Numbered from the stretch's first letter, positions 23,082-33,621 are shown. The stretch: DNA of 48,678 nt from 'Cynodon dactylon' phytoplasma (GCF_009268075.1 NZ_VWOH01000003.1:611-49288); one strand, 5' to 3'. Translations and numbers: made by a program. The notes: generated from the letters alone by a model not told the origin.

Positions 23082-26000
23082 TTAATTAATTTCGTTTTTT
23101 ATTTTACTATTATTAGGTATTTTTTTTAACAAAATGTAAAAATAAATAAAAATAAATATGTTTGTAAATACTATATTAAATTTTTCTTTTAATATAGATT
23201 TAGAAAAAAGATGTAATAAATTTTCATTCTTTAAAAAAGAACCTTGAATAAAGTGTGAGGGAATAAATTTATTATTTTTGTATTTGATATGATCATTAAA
23301 ACCTATAAAATTTCCTTCTTTATCAAAACACAAAAAATTTAATTGAAAATATTTTAAAGTTGTTTTTTCTTTTAGATCAAAGACTGAATCAAAAAGAAAT
23401 GATTTTTTTTCTTCTAAAATATTCCCTATATTGCTTTTGAATATTTGAGGAAAATAATTTTCGTTATTAAAATTAGTTAAAAAATAAATTTCATCTCCTG
23501 TGGAAATTTCTGAATTAGGAGTTATTTGTGCTACATCATATTCATAATCAGATTCGAAACTCATTAAAACTAAATTATTCATATTATTAGAATAAAAACT
23601 GTTTATTTTTATTTTTTCTTTTTCATATATATTAGATTTGTAAGTTATTATTTCGGTTTGATCAAAAAGTATATTTTTTAATTCATCTAAAATACTTACA
23701 TATCCGTTATAGTTAGATAAAACATAGTATAAAAAATTACCATTACTTAATTTTTCTTTGTGAAAAATAATTCCGTTTCCTTCGATATCATCATCTTCTT
23801 TATACCAAACAACTAAAGATTTTTTGATTTTTTCTTGACTATTAATTTGATTTTGAGGTATAAAATGATAGAGTTCAAAAGATAAAAAATAATTTATATC
23901 TCGAATATCTTTAAATAAAAATTCTTCTTTTAAATCTTTTTCTAATTCGAAATAAAATTTTTTACTTTCTAAAATAACATTTTGTTCATTTTCTTTTATA
24001 ATTTTTAATAAAAATTGATTATTATTATTGTTTTTTTCTATATTTAATTCTAATTTTACAATTTCTTTGCTTGGATCAAAATAAAATATTTGTTCAGGTA
24101 AATCTAATTTTTTAAAAAAATTAATCATTATTTTTAATTCATTTGTTTTATTTTTAATAATAGGAGTACTGAATAATACTATAGGATTAAATTGATAATG
24201 ATCACGATCATGAGAAATATTTTTTTTTTTTTCCATAAATAAAAATAAAAGTTCGTCAATAAAAATAGTAAATTTTGGATTTTTTTCATTTGAATAAACA
24301 TTTTTTTGAAGAATATCCTTAAAATCTAACATTTCTTTTTTTAAAAAATCTATTTTTTTTTGTTTAAAATATTCATTTTCTTTCCAATAGTTTTCGTCCA
24401 ATATTTTTTGAATATGATTTATATTAATAGATTGAGAAAAATAGTCTACAATAAGAGAATGTTGAATAGTACTTCTGTTTATACCTACAATTTGACCTTT
24501 CTTATTGAAAACAGGACCTCCGCTATTTCCATCATCAATAGTTATATTAAATGTTATTATTTTATCGTTAAAAGAAATTATATGCCCTTTTTTTAATAAA
24601 TTTTTTTCTATCTTTTTTTTAATATTTTCACGAGTATATAATTCTATCATTTTGTTATAAAGTTCTTTATTTAAATATTTTTCCAATATATTAAAATCAT
24701 ATTCTGTTGGCTTTAATAACAAGTTAATACTAGGAAGAATGGAAACTTGAGAACCCATTGAATACACTTCATCTCCTTGAATAATATCTACATTTTTATC
24801 TTTTGGAAAAGCATAATCTAAAATTTTGTTCACTTTTTCGAATTTTTCTTCATTTTCAGGATTTATTTCTTCTTCAAAAGTTAAAATAGCTAAGTCATCA
24901 TAATCTTTTTTATTTTCTATAAAAAGTAATGATTTTACTTTTTGAACAGTGAAGTATTTGTTAAAAATCAAAATATTGTTATTTTTTTGATCTGTTTCAA
25001 TAACATGTCTATTGGTAAGCATATAATATCTATACTTATTATCTAAAAATGATTTTTCAGTTTTATATATAAAACCAGAACCTAAACTTCTTTTTAGATA
25101 TACTAAAAAAGTAATTTTAGATAAATCTTGAATTTTTTCTTTTAATTTTTTTTCATAATTTTCTTCAGAAGATGAAAATAATTGTTGATCTATTTCGTTT
25201 AAATTATTTTGTGTTTCATTTTGTGTTAAATTATTATTTAAAAAAACGACATTTTCTTTATTGATATTATTTTGATTATCATTATCGCTATTGGTTAATT
25301 TTTCTAAACATTCTAAACATAAACTATATTTTTGAAATATTTGAGACTTACTTAAAAATTTATCTCCCATTTTTAATCCTATAAAAAAACCTTGTTGATT
25401 TAAACAAATATCTAATTTTTCCGTTTTTTGTTCGTTTTGATTCTTTTCTGCTTCTTTTATTGTTAAAGATATACAATATTTTGTTTGTTGATTCATTTCT
25501 GGATTTATTTGAAATAAATCAATATTATGATTATGCCATAAAAAACAATTTATAAGATGAAAAATTAAATTAGATGTTATGATATAATTAACTTCTGATT
25601 TTTTATTTTGAGTTGGTAAAGAAATTCCTATCAAATCTCCATCTTTATTAAAAAAAATTTTATTATTTTTACCTTTAATTGAAATAGGTAAAAAATACAT
25701 TTGATTTTCATTATAATCTTTACTTACAATACCTTCTTGAAAAGGTTTTTGATTTTCTTCATTGTTATCTAAAACAAATGCATAAACATAGTCTCCTTTT
25801 TGGAAATTATATTTTTTAAGTTCAAAAAAAATTTGTTTTGGATCTGAATTTATTTTATTGTTTAGATCAAAAATTTTTTTTATTTTATTTTGGTTTATTT
25901 TAATTTTTTGATTATTTGTATTTTTTTTATTATGATTTGCTATTCTCATAGCTTGTTTTTTTATTATAAAATTTTTTATTAATTCAATCTGTTGTTTTTT

Positions 26001-26123
26001 AAAAGTATTGATAATCAATTTATAATATATTAGAATCGAAATAGTCGAAATTATAAGTAACATTATTATAAAAAAATTTTTATTTTTTTTATAAATATTT
26101 TTTACAAAATTATTAATTTTCAA
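23082..26123 (-). CDS. Membrane-anchored trypsin-fold protease with degenerate repeats
   Basis: A 1013-residue protein from a TTG, eight bases after AGGAG. An N-terminal helix (about 17-38) and a C-terminal helix (about 980-1000) anchor it; the rest is probably outside. The centre is a trypsin/HtrA-type domain with the whole triad visible: His373 in LTNRHVIE, Asp410 in YDDLAILTF and Ser534 in DDGNSGGPVFN, the latter followed by GQIVGINRS. Around residues 105-175 there is a partial second-barrel-like unit (KGDYVYAFVLDN, FFNKDGDLIGIS). Around 765-960 a third unit has the same layout without the catalytic residues (LSNYNGYV for the His box, NNLVLMSFE for the Asp box, CFDKEGNFIGF for the Ser region). 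No PDZ domain is apparent. It may be a surface protease acting on host or surface proteins. The family and substrate are unknown. Confidence 0.7.
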   Translation of the reverse strand: MKINNFVKNIYKKNKNFFIIMLLIISTISILIYYKLIINTFKKQQIELIKNFIIKKQAMRIANHNKKNTNNQKIKINQNKIKKIFDLNNKINSDPKQIFFELKKYNFQKGDYVYAFVLDNNEENQKPFQEGIVSKDYNENQMYFLPISIKGKNNKIFFNKDGDLIGISLPTQNKKSEVNYIITSNLIFHLINCFLWHNHNIDLFQINPEMNQQTKYCISLTIKEAEKNQNEQKTEKLDICLNQQGFFIGLKMGDKFLSKSQIFQKYSLCLECLEKLTNSDNDNQNNINKENVVFLNNNLTQNETQNNLNEIDQQLFSSSEENYEKKLKEKIQDLSKITFLVYLKRSLGSGFIYKTEKSFLDNKYRYYMLTNRHVIETDQKNNNILIFNKYFTVQKVKSLLFIENKKDYDDLAILTFEEEINPENEEKFEKVNKILDYAFPKDKNVDIIQGDEVYSMGSQVSILPSINLLLKPTEYDFNILEKYLNKELYNKMIELYTRENIKKKIEKNLLKKGHIISFNDKIITFNITIDDGNSGGPVFNKKGQIVGINRSTIQHSLIVDYFSQSININHIQKILDENYWKENEYFKQKKIDFLKKEMLDFKDILQKNVYSNEKNPKFTIFIDELLFLFMEKKKNISHDRDHYQFNPIVLFSTPIIKNKTNELKIMINFFKKLDLPEQIFYFDPSKEIVKLELNIEKNNNNNQFLLKIIKENEQNVILESKKFYFELEKDLKEEFLFKDIRDINYFLSFELYHFIPQNQINSQEKIKKSLVVWYKEDDDIEGNGIIFHKEKLSNGNFLYYVLSNYNGYVSILDELKNILFDQTEIITYKSNIYEKEKIKINSFYSNNMNNLVLMSFESDYEYDVAQITPNSEISTGDEIYFLTNFNNENYFPQIFKSNIGNILEEKKSFLFDSVFDLKEKTTLKYFQLNFLCFDKEGNFIGFNDHIKYKNNKFIPSHFIQGSFLKNENLLHLFSKSILKEKFNIVFTNIFIFIYFYILLKKIPNNSKIKNEIN

Positions 26124-26238
26124 TTAAAATTCTCCTGTATTTTTGATAAAACTCTATATCTAATATTTTAACAGTTATTTTGAAAGTTATTTAAAATAAA
26201 AATAATGAAAATTATAAAAATTAAAAAAACATAAAGTA

Positions 26239-26267
26239 TTGACATTGATTAAAAAAAAGAATAAAAT
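26239..26267 (+). promoter_or_regulatory. Promoter of hrcA-grpE-dnaK
   Basis: TTGACA (26239-26244), a 17-base spacer and TAAAAT (26262-26267), ten bases ahead of the CIRCE element. Confidence 0.75.
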
Positions 26268-26276
26268 ATATCTGTG

Positions 26277-26303
26277 TTAGCAATCATTATAAATGAGTGC
26301 TAG
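26277..26303 (+). promoter_or_regulatory. CIRCE operator
   Basis: TTAGCAATC, nine bases, GAGTGCTAG: a 9-9-9 inverted repeat differing from the CIRCE consensus (TTAGCACTC-N9-GAGTGCTAA) at two bases. It is the binding site of HrcA, encoded directly downstream, and overlaps the expected transcription start, so the operon should be autoregulated and heat-inducible. Confidence 0.9.
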
Positions 26304-26343
26304 AATAAAATAAATATTAAATTTTTGTTCTAGAGGTGTTAAG

Positions 26344-27411
26344 TTGCTTTCCAACAGAAAAAAATTAATTTTAAAAGCTGTTGTCGAAAATTATTCTAGA
26401 AAAAATCAACCAATAGGTTCTAAATTTTTAACTTCTTTATCTTATTTAAAATTTTCTAGCGCTACTATTCGTTATGATATGGTTCAATTAGAAAAAGAAG
26501 GTTATCTAATTAAAAATCATAAATCTAGTGGAAGAATACCTTCACTTAAAGGGTATGTTTTTTATCTAAAAAATTTAATGACTCGTGAAGAATCCAAAAC
26601 TCCTTTAAAAATAATTTCTTTATTTGAAGATATAATAAAAAAAAAGAATATAGATAAAGAAAAATTAATTAAAGAAATTTTAGAACTATTATGTAATTTA
26701 ACAAATTATGTAACGTTGAACGTTGTTCCTGATATATTCGAAACAAGTAAAATTAACAAAATTGATTTAATTTTTTTAGGTTTTAATCAAGTTATTGTTT
26801 TAGTTATTACAGATAAAGGTAATTTAAGATATAGGAATATTTTTTTGTCCAAAGAAGAATATTTATTTTTCATTAGTCTTGAAAAATTAGTTGATTTTTT
26901 AAATTATCTATTTTTTGGGAAATATTTATTTGAAGCTTTAGAAATTTTAAAAAATGATAATATCAAAAAAAAGATAGAAAAAAAATGTTTTCAATATTCA
27001 AATTTTTTAATTCAATTTTTAAGAGACACTTTTTATTGTTTTTCTAGTAATAATTCTTACATTTATGGTATTTCTAATTTTTTCAATAAATATAATTTTG
27101 AAAATAATATGATTTTAAAAGAACTTGTTAAAATATTCGATACTAAAGAATTATGCAAAATATTCTTTAATTCTTCTTATTCTAAAAATAACGTTTGTAA
27201 ACTTGTTAATCAAATAACTTTGGTAACTTATAGTAATTTTATTATAATTTCTGTTCCTTACCAAATCAGTGACAATGAGAGAGGTTTTATTGGAGTTTTA
27301 GGCCCTCTTGTAATGAAGTATGACAAAATAATACCTATATTAGAGTATTTATCTGCTCATTTAACGCAATTATTTGAAAATAATTGTCAAAGACAATTTC
27401 AAATATATTAA
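26344..27411 (+). CDS. hrcA: Heat-inducible transcription repressor HrcA
   Basis: A 355-residue protein from a TTG behind AGAGGTG. The N-terminal winged helix is typical: LSNRKKLILKAVVENY, QPIGSKFL, FSSATIRYDMVQLEKEGYL and SGRIPSLKGYVFYL (Tyr-Arg-Tyr-like box). The C-terminal GAF-like and dimer regions end with RGFIGVLGPLVMKYDKIIPI, as in HrcA proteins, including the GxIgxiGPxxMxY box. HrcA represses its own operon through CIRCE and is refolded by GroEL in many bacteria. It is the first gene of hrcA-grpE-dnaK, with grpE 37 bases downstream. Length is normal (340-360). Confidence 0.93.
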   Translation: MLSNRKKLILKAVVENYSRKNQPIGSKFLTSLSYLKFSSATIRYDMVQLEKEGYLIKNHKSSGRIPSLKGYVFYLKNLMTREESKTPLKIISLFEDIIKKKNIDKEKLIKEILELLCNLTNYVTLNVVPDIFETSKINKIDLIFLGFNQVIVLVITDKGNLRYRNIFLSKEEYLFFISLEKLVDFLNYLFFGKYLFEALEILKNDNIKKKIEKKCFQYSNFLIQFLRDTFYCFSSNNSYIYGISNFFNKYNFENNMILKELVKIFDTKELCKIFFNSSYSKNNVCKLVNQITLVTYSNFIIISVPYQISDNERGFIGVLGPLVMKYDKIIPILEYLSAHLTQLFENNCQRQFQIY

Positions 27412-27448
27412 TTTCTTAAAATAATAATGAGGAGTGTGTATTTCTAAA

Positions 27449-28351
27449 ATGAAAAAAGATTTTGATGAAAAAAAAAATGTGAATAAACATAATGATGATA
27501 ATTATAAAGAACGAGAAGAAGTTACGACAAATAACACAGATAATAAAGATTGTCAATGTGAAAACAATAAAAAATTTAAAGAAAATTCGGATCAAAATAA
27601 TAAAAATGATAAAAATGAGAAAGATAATTTTCAAGAAATAGATAAAAATTTAGAGACTAAAGAAAATTGTTATGACTCATTCAAAGAATGTAATTGTGAT
27701 GAAAAAGAAAAATATTCTGAAGATAAAAAGGTAAATAATAATAATAAATCTGATGAATTTGTTTTTTCTAATGAAACAGAAAATAATAATCAAAAAAGTA
27801 ATCATGAAAATAATAATTTATTTCAACAAAAAAAATTAGAAGATATTATAAAAGAATTAAAAAAAAATAATTTTGAATTAAAGAATAATTTGGTTGAAGC
27901 GAAGAAAAATTTTATTAATGATAAATTAAGATATTCTGCAGATTTAGATAATTTTAAAAAAAGAATAAAAAAAGAGAAGGAAAAAGAGCAGAAGTATGCT
28001 TCTTTAGATTTGATAAAGGAAATTTTAACTCCTTTTGAACAACTAGAGAAAGTGACTTCAATAGATACTGATGATATTTCTTTGAAAAATTTCTTATTAG
28101 GTTTTAAAATAATTTATCAAAAAATGAAAGAAATTTTAGAAAAAAATGGTGTTCAAGAGATAAAAGCTTTAGGAGAAAAATTTAATCCTGAAATACATTA
28201 TGCTGTCAACAAAATTTCAGATAAAAATCAACCTAATAATACTAATGTTTTAGTTATTCAAAAAGGATTTTTTTATAAAGATATTATATTAAAACCAGCT
28301 ATGGTTAAAGTAAATGAATGGAGTGATAAATGTGATGAAGAAAACAAATAA
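27449..28351 (+). CDS. grpE: GrpE nucleotide exchange factor with long acidic N-terminus
   Basis: A 300-residue protein; an alternative GTG at 27434 lies inside the GAGGAG ribosome binding site, so the ATG at 27449 is used. The C-terminal part (about 130-300) is ordinary GrpE: a long coiled coil, [49 protein letters not shown] and [20 protein letters not shown]. The first 130 residues are unusual: almost only Asn, Lys, Glu, Asp and four Cys ([20 protein letters not shown]). GrpE releases ADP from DnaK. The end of the gene overlaps dnaK by 17 bases, so translation is probably coupled. Confidence 0.9.
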   Translation: MKKDFDEKKNVNKHNDDNYKEREEVTTNNTDNKDCQCENNKKFKENSDQNNKNDKNEKDNFQEIDKNLETKENCYDSFKECNCDEKEKYSEDKKVNNNNKSDEFVFSNETENNNQKSNHENNNLFQQKKLEDIIKELKKNNFELKNNLVEAKKNFINDKLRYSADLDNFKKRIKKEKEKEQKYASLDLIKEILTPFEQLEKVTSIDTDDISLKNFLLGFKIIYQKMKEILEKNGVQEIKALGEKFNPEIHYAVNKISDKNQPNNTNVLVIQKGFFYKDIILKPAMVKVNEWSDKCDEENK

Positions 28352-30233
28352 AATTATTGGTATAGATTTAGGAACAACAAATTCTTGTGTTGCTGTTTTT
28401 GAAGGCAACGAAGCTAGGGTTATTCCTAATAGTACAGGAGGTCGCACAACTCCGTCTGTAGTAGCTTTTAAAGGAGATGAAATTTTAGTCGGTCAAGTTG
28501 CTAAGAACCAAATTGTTATTCATCCTGAAAATACTATTTCTTCTGTTAAAAGAAAAATGGGTAAAAAGGATACAAACGGAAAAGATATAACAATCAAAAT
28601 TGATGGAAAAGAAAAACGTCCTGAAGAAATTAGTGCTTTAATTTTAAAAAGTCTTAAAGAACAAGCGCAGACTCATTTAGGTGCAGAAGTAGAAAGAGCA
28701 GTTATAACTGTACCGGCTTATTTTGATGATGCTCAAAGACAAGCAACTAAAAATGCAGGAAAAATTGCTGGATTGAAAGTTGAAAGAATTATTAATGAAC
28801 CAACAGCAGCCGCTTTAGCTTATGGAATAGATAAAATTACTGATAAAGAACAGAAAATTTTAGTTTTTGATTTAGGTGGCGGAACTTTTGACGTTTCTAT
28901 TTTAACTTTAGCAGATGGAAATTTTGCTGTTGAAGCTGTTGCTGGTAATAATGAATTAGGTGGAGATGATTTTGATAATAAAATTGTTGATTTTTTAATT
29001 GATTTGTTAAAGAGAGAAAATCCGAAATATAAAGATGAAATATCAAAACATATTTCTAACAATCCAGAATTTAAAAATAGATTGAAAGAAGCTGCTGAAC
29101 AAGCTAAAAAAGAGTTAAGTAGTGCTTTATCTACTCAAATATCTTTACCTTTTATTGTTTTAATAGATGGAAAAACTCCATTGAATATAAATTATAATAT
29201 GACAAGAGCAAAATTTGAAGCTTTAACAGAAGATTTAGTAAATAGTTGTATAGAACCTATTCAGAAAGCTTTAAAAGATGCTAAACTAAAACCAGAACAA
29301 ATTGATCAAGTTTTGTTAGTAGGTGGATCAACCAGAATACCTGCTGTTCAATCTTTAGTCGAAAAAGAACTTAAAAAAATACCTAACAAAACTATTAACC
29401 CAGATGAAGTTGTTGCTATGGGAGCTGCTATACAAGGTGCTATTTTAGCTGGGGATGTTAAAGATGTTATATTATTAGACGTTACTCCTTTATCTTTAGG
29501 AATAGAAACATTGGGTAATGTATTTACTAAGTTAATAGAAAGAAATACTACTATTCCTACTTCTAAATCACAAATTTTTTCAACTGCTGTTGATAATCAA
29601 CCTTCAGTTGATATTCATGTTTTACAAGGTGAGAGACCTTTAGCTAAAGATAATAAAACTTTAGGTAGTTTCCGTTTAGATAATATTCCTCCAGCATCTA
29701 GAGGAGAACCTCAAATAGAAGTTACTTTTGATATTGATGTTAATGGAATTGTTTCGGTTAAAGCTAAAAATTTACAAACTAATCAAGAACAAAAAATTAC
29801 TATTACTGGTAGCAATACTTTGTCAGAAAAAGAGATCGAAAAAATGATTAAAGAAGCCGAAATAAATGCTGAAAAAGATAGAATTCAAAAAGAAAAAATA
29901 GAAACTCGTAATGAAGCTGATCAATTAATTTTTCAAACAAGAAAATCTTTAAAAACTTTAGAAAATTATTTTTCTGAAGAAGATAAAAATAGTTTAGAAG
30001 CGAATATTAAAAATCTTGAAGAATCTTTAAAAGGTGATGATCATAATTTAATCAAAGAAAAAATGGATATTTTAACTAAAGAATCTCAAACAATATTAAT
30101 AAAAGCTCATCAAAAAAAACAAGAAGAAGAACAAAAGAAAAATAATAACGGTACAACAGATAATACAACATCTGAAGATAAAAACAAATCTGCTGAAAAA
30201 GTAGTAGATGCAGAATTTGAAGAAAAAAAATAA
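28335..30233 (+). CDS. dnaK: Chaperone DnaK (Hsp70)
   Basis: A 632-residue Hsp70. The ATG at 28335, 11 bases after GGAG, gives the expected start [20 protein letters not shown]; an upstream ATG at 28314 would add seven unrelated residues. Nucleotide-binding landmarks are [33 protein letters not shown] and [11 protein letters not shown]; the linker [17 protein letters not shown] and the substrate domain follow. The disordered end ([22 protein letters not shown]) is normal. It works with DnaJ and GrpE in folding. Base composition is less AT-rich than in the accessory genes, as expected for a highly expressed gene. A perfect terminator follows. Confidence 0.97.
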   Translation: MKKTNKIIGIDLGTTNSCVAVFEGNEARVIPNSTGGRTTPSVVAFKGDEILVGQVAKNQIVIHPENTISSVKRKMGKKDTNGKDITIKIDGKEKRPEEISALILKSLKEQAQTHLGAEVERAVITVPAYFDDAQRQATKNAGKIAGLKVERIINEPTAAALAYGIDKITDKEQKILVFDLGGGTFDVSILTLADGNFAVEAVAGNNELGGDDFDNKIVDFLIDLLKRENPKYKDEISKHISNNPEFKNRLKEAAEQAKKELSSALSTQISLPFIVLIDGKTPLNINYNMTRAKFEALTEDLVNSCIEPIQKALKDAKLKPEQIDQVLLVGGSTRIPAVQSLVEKELKKIPNKTINPDEVVAMGAAIQGAILAGDVKDVILLDVTPLSLGIETLGNVFTKLIERNTTIPTSKSQIFSTAVDNQPSVDIHVLQGERPLAKDNKTLGSFRLDNIPPASRGEPQIEVTFDIDVNGIVSVKAKNLQTNQEQKITITGSNTLSEKEIEKMIKEAEINAEKDRIQKEKIETRNEADQLIFQTRKSLKTLENYFSEEDKNSLEANIKNLEESLKGDDHNLIKEKMDILTKESQTILIKAHQKKQEEEQKKNNNGTTDNTTSEDKNKSAEKVVDAEFEEKK

Positions 30234-30266
30234 TTTAATTTGATTTTTTGTTATTTTGTTAATATA

Positions 30267-30301
30267 AAACCAAAAAAAGAGAAAAAATCTTTTTTTGGTT
30301 T
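30267..30301 (+). terminator. Terminator after dnaK
   Basis: AAACCAAAAAAAGA (30267-30280) pairs perfectly with TCTTTTTTTGGTTT (30288-30301) around a 7-base loop. It separates dnaJ from the CIRCE-controlled operon. Confidence 0.85.
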
Positions 30302-30493
30302 ATTTATTAATTGAAATTTATATTATAATTCTTTTATATGTTTTATTTATTTTTTTTGTTTTTTTTAATATACTTTTATTTTTATTAAATATTTATTATA
30401 TTTAGTTTACAGGATTTAAATAAATTAAGTTTTTAATAATTATTTGAATATATTATTTTGCAATTTTTATATTACAATAAAGGAGTTTTTATT

Positions 30494-31594
30494 GTGAGTC
30501 AGAAAAAAGACTATTATGAAGTTTTAGGTTTATCAAAAAATTCTAGTATAGAAGAAATAAAAAAAGCTTATAGAAAACTTTCTAAAAAATATCATCCAGA
30601 TCTTTGTAAAGAACCAGATGCTGAAAAAAAATTTAAAGAAGTTCAAGAAGCTTATCAAGTTTTGAATGATCCTCAAAAAAAATCAAATTATGATCGTTTT
30701 GGACATTCTGATTTTAGTGGTTTTAATAATAACAATAGTGGTTTTCAAGGTTTTTATCAAGAGGATTTCGATTTTTCAGATATATTTGATAGTTTTTTCG
30801 GTCAAAGAAATAATAAAAAAAGACATTCTAAAAAAGGCGAAGATAAACATGTTAAAATTACTATTGATTTTTTAGAAGCCGCTTTAGGAGTTGAAAAAAA
30901 AATTCAATTTAATATTGAAGAAGAATGCCAGGAATGTAAAGGTACTGGTGCTAAAAACCCTCAGGATATTCAAATATGTTATTATTGTAAAGGAACTGGT
31001 TACATTACCGTTGCTCAAAGAAGTTTTTTAGGAAGCATTACAAAACAACAAGTTTGTTCGAATTGCAAAGGCAGCGGTAAAGTAATTTTAAATAAATGTT
31101 TTTTTTGTAAGGGAAAACAAAGAGTATTAAAAACTAAAACAACTAAATTAAATATACCAGCAGGAATACAAGAAGGTATGACTTTAAAGTTATCTCAAGA
31201 AGGTCATCATGGTCTTTTCGGAAGTATAAGTGGAGATTTATATGTTGATATTAAAATAAAGCCTCATGATATTTTCGTTAGAAAAGAAAATGATGTTTAT
31301 TCTACTATTTTTATTGATATTTTTCAAGCTATATTAGGAGATACAATCAATGTTTCTACTATTTATGGTATAGTTAATTTAAAAATTCCGGAAGGAACAC
31401 AAACAGATACTAAATTTAGATTAAAAAATAAAGGTATTTCTTATCTTCAATCTTCTTATAAAAAAGGAGATCATTATGTAGTTGTTAAAGTCGAAACTCT
31501 TACGAATTTAACTCATAAAGAAAAAGAATGTTTAAAACAACTAAAAGAAATGTATTATGATAAAAAAAAAAGTAAATCTAGATGGTTTTTTTAA
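30494..31594 (+). CDS. dnaJ: Chaperone DnaJ (Hsp40)
   Basis: A 366-residue class A J-protein. The GTG at 30494, eight bases behind AGGAG, gives the canonical start [15 protein letters not shown]; the longer frame from 30458 includes the ribosome binding site. The J domain has YHPDL; the Gly/Phe-rich region is at about 65-105; the zinc region has four motifs, [24 protein letters not shown] and the altered fourth CFFCKGKQ; the C-terminal substrate domains include [13 protein letters not shown]. DnaJ stimulates DnaK. No CIRCE is seen upstream (30302-30493), and a terminator separates it from dnaK, so it has its own transcription. Confidence 0.95.
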   Translation: MSQKKDYYEVLGLSKNSSIEEIKKAYRKLSKKYHPDLCKEPDAEKKFKEVQEAYQVLNDPQKKSNYDRFGHSDFSGFNNNNSGFQGFYQEDFDFSDIFDSFFGQRNNKKRHSKKGEDKHVKITIDFLEAALGVEKKIQFNIEEECQECKGTGAKNPQDIQICYYCKGTGYITVAQRSFLGSITKQQVCSNCKGSGKVILNKCFFCKGKQRVLKTKTTKLNIPAGIQEGMTLKLSQEGHHGLFGSISGDLYVDIKIKPHDIFVRKENDVYSTIFIDIFQAILGDTINVSTIYGIVNLKIPEGTQTDTKFRLKNKGISYLQSSYKKGDHYVVVKVETLTNLTHKEKECLKQLKEMYYDKKKSKSRWFF

Positions 31595-31872
31595 TTCAAA
31601 TTTAATTTAGATTAAATTTTATTAATAAAAAAAATATTTATTTTATTAACTAATTTCTAAATAATTTATAAATACTATTTTTTTTATTTTGTAAAAGAAA
31701 TTATATTATGATTTAATTTCATGATATTATATCTATAGATAAATAACAAAAGAATAGTATTTTTTTATTATTTTTTTTATTAATAACAATTTAATGATAT
31801 AAATATTTGATTTATTTTTTAATAAATAAAGAATTAATTAAGTAAATATCTAAAAGAGGGAAATAAAATTTT

Positions 31873-32862
31873 ATGATTTTAGTAAAATATTTAAGAAAAG
31901 AAGATTTAAAACCATTTTTTTATTTTGCTTTAGAAGAGTATATTTTAAATAATTTACTAAAAAAACATGAATCATTTTTCTTTTTATGGAAAATTAAAGG
32001 AATTGTAATCGGTAAGAATCAAATTATTGAAAATGAAGTTAATTTAGATTTTGTTAAAAAAAATAAAATTGATATTTTTAGACGTCCTACTGGAGGAGGT
32101 TGTGTTTATAATGACCCTAAAACACCCCTTTTTAGTATAATTACTAAAAAAGAAAAAGATTTTTCTTTTAAGAAATATTTGTGTAAAATTATCGATGTTT
32201 TTAAAAAAATAGGTGTCAATTTGGATTTTAACGGAAGAAATGATATTGTATTAGGTGATAAAAAAGTTTCAGGAAGTTCTTTTATACAAAATGAAAACGG
32301 AATTATTATACATGGAACTTTACTTTATGATTGTGATATAGACACTATGATACGTTGTATTACTGTTGATGACGAAAAATTAATTTCTAAAGGTATTAAA
32401 AGTATTTCATCAAGAGTTACCAATTTAAAAGATCATTTAAAAGATAATATTAATCAAGATCAACTAATGTCATTTTTAGAAAATAATTTAACTAATAAAG
32501 TTTATATTTTGAGTACAGAAGAAATTAAAAAAGTAGAGAAAATGTCAGAAAAATTTTCATCACCCAAATGGATATATCACGAATATCCTAGTTATTCTAA
32601 AGTTTTAAAAAAACGTTTTGAATGGGGAAGCTTAAATGTTTTATTATCTTTAAAAAAAGGAAAGATAGAAAAAATGAGTTTAACAGGAGATTTTTTTAAT
32701 AAACATGAAAATTTATCGTTTTTTTTGGAAAAATTTGAAAATATTATTTATAATAGAGAAAATATAAAAAAAATTTCAGAGAATATTGATATTAGTGAAT
32801 ATATTTTAAATGCTAGTAATAAAGATTTTTTTGATTTATTAGAAGAAAATGCTTTTTATTAA
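31873..32862 (+). CDS. lplA: Lipoate-protein ligase A
   Basis: A 329-residue protein behind AGAGGG. The lipoate-binding loop FRRPTGGGCVYNDP (RRxTGGG at 70-76) and the catalytic lysine in GDKKVSGSS (Lys130) mark the LplA family; WKIKGIVIGKNQ and GTLLYDCDID also fit. The C-terminal accessory domain (from about 240) is present, so the enzyme can both activate lipoate with ATP and transfer it. In a host-dependent mollicute it scavenges lipoate for the pyruvate dehydrogenase E2 subunit. The neighbour at 32918 looks like a vitamin-uptake S component. The region 31595-31872 before it contains only AT-rich leader and terminator-like sequence. Confidence 0.93.
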   Translation: MILVKYLRKEDLKPFFYFALEEYILNNLLKKHESFFFLWKIKGIVIGKNQIIENEVNLDFVKKNKIDIFRRPTGGGCVYNDPKTPLFSIITKKEKDFSFKKYLCKIIDVFKKIGVNLDFNGRNDIVLGDKKVSGSSFIQNENGIIIHGTLLYDCDIDTMIRCITVDDEKLISKGIKSISSRVTNLKDHLKDNINQDQLMSFLENNLTNKVYILSTEEIKKVEKMSEKFSSPKWIYHEYPSYSKVLKKRFEWGSLNVLLSLKKGKIEKMSLTGDFFNKHENLSFFLEKFENIIYNRENIKKISENIDISEYILNASNKDFFDLLEENAFY

Positions 32863-32917
32863 TTTTTAAAAAAATCAAAATATCAATCTACTGGAAAAAA
32901 AGAAAGGTTTGAAAAAA

Positions 32918-33589
32918 ATGAAAGTTTTTTTGTTAAAAAAAATGGTGGTTATTTCATTTCTTTTAGCAATATCTTTTATTATAGAATTTATTTTTAATAG
33001 ATTTGTTTTAAATATTGATTGTTGTCAATCTTTTATCAAATTAGAATTATTACCTATTATTTTGATAGGTTTTTTATTTGGTTTTAAGTTAAGTTTTTTT
33101 TCGAATTTATTATATGTTTTAATTCATATAGTAATAGAATTTGCTATTTCATATCAAAAACATAGTTTGTTGACAGATGCACGAAATAATTATAAATTAT
33201 TGTTTATTGTTTTATTATTTATTTTTATTATTCCTTACTTGGTCTGTTCGATTTCTGGTTTTTGTTCTTTTTCAGAAAAAAAAAATTTTTTTAGAAAAAA
33301 AACTTTTTTTCTTATTTTTTTTTCTATTTCAATTTTACAAATTTTTTCTTATTTAATTTTTATAACAATTCTTTATAATAATTTTTCAGATTTAATATTT
33401 CATTTAATTAAAAACTTTTCTGATTTTTTAAATATAAACAATTATTATTTTAATTATTTGATTTATATTTTTTTAATTTATAATTTGCTTTCTATTATAT
33501 TAAATAATGTAATTATTGGTTTTTTATTATTTTATTTTTTAAATTATTTTTTTAAACAAAATGAATATATTGAATATTTTTTGGATTAA
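32918..33589 (+). CDS. ECF transporter S component (vitamin or lipoate uptake)
   Basis: A 223-residue protein; GAAAGG ten bases ahead supports the ATG at 32918 over the TTG at 32909. Six hydrophobic helices are visible. The segment LELLPIILIGFLFGFKLSFF, then SNLLYVLIH, is the typical S-component core: a Pro-containing helix and an alternating Gly/small-residue helix that bind the EcfT subunit. Clear RibU, ThiT or BioY signatures are not evident to me. Its place 55 bases after lplA on the same strand suggests that the cargo may be lipoate; that is an inference from position. The EcfA/EcfT energising subunits are not in the window. Confidence 0.6.
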   Translation: MKVFLLKKMVVISFLLAISFIIEFIFNRFVLNIDCCQSFIKLELLPIILIGFLFGFKLSFFSNLLYVLIHIVIEFAISYQKHSLLTDARNNYKLLFIVLLFIFIIPYLVCSISGFCSFSEKKNFFRKKTFFLIFFSISILQIFSYLIFITILYNNFSDLIFHLIKNFSDFLNINNYYFNYLIYIFLIYNLLSIILNNVIIGFLLFYFLNYFFKQNEYIEYFLD

Positions 33590-33621
33590 AGATTTTTTTT
33601 AAATTATTTTTTTGTTATTTA

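Noticed and set aside
24360-24596. Plus-strand frame inside the trypsin-fold gene
   Set aside because: Shadow frame lying over the catalytic Ser region of a well supported minus-strand protein.
27416-27634. Minus-strand hydrophobic frame opposite grpE
   Set aside because: It is a shadow of the Asn/Lys/Asp-rich GrpE N-terminus, which reads as Ile/Phe/Leu on the other strand.
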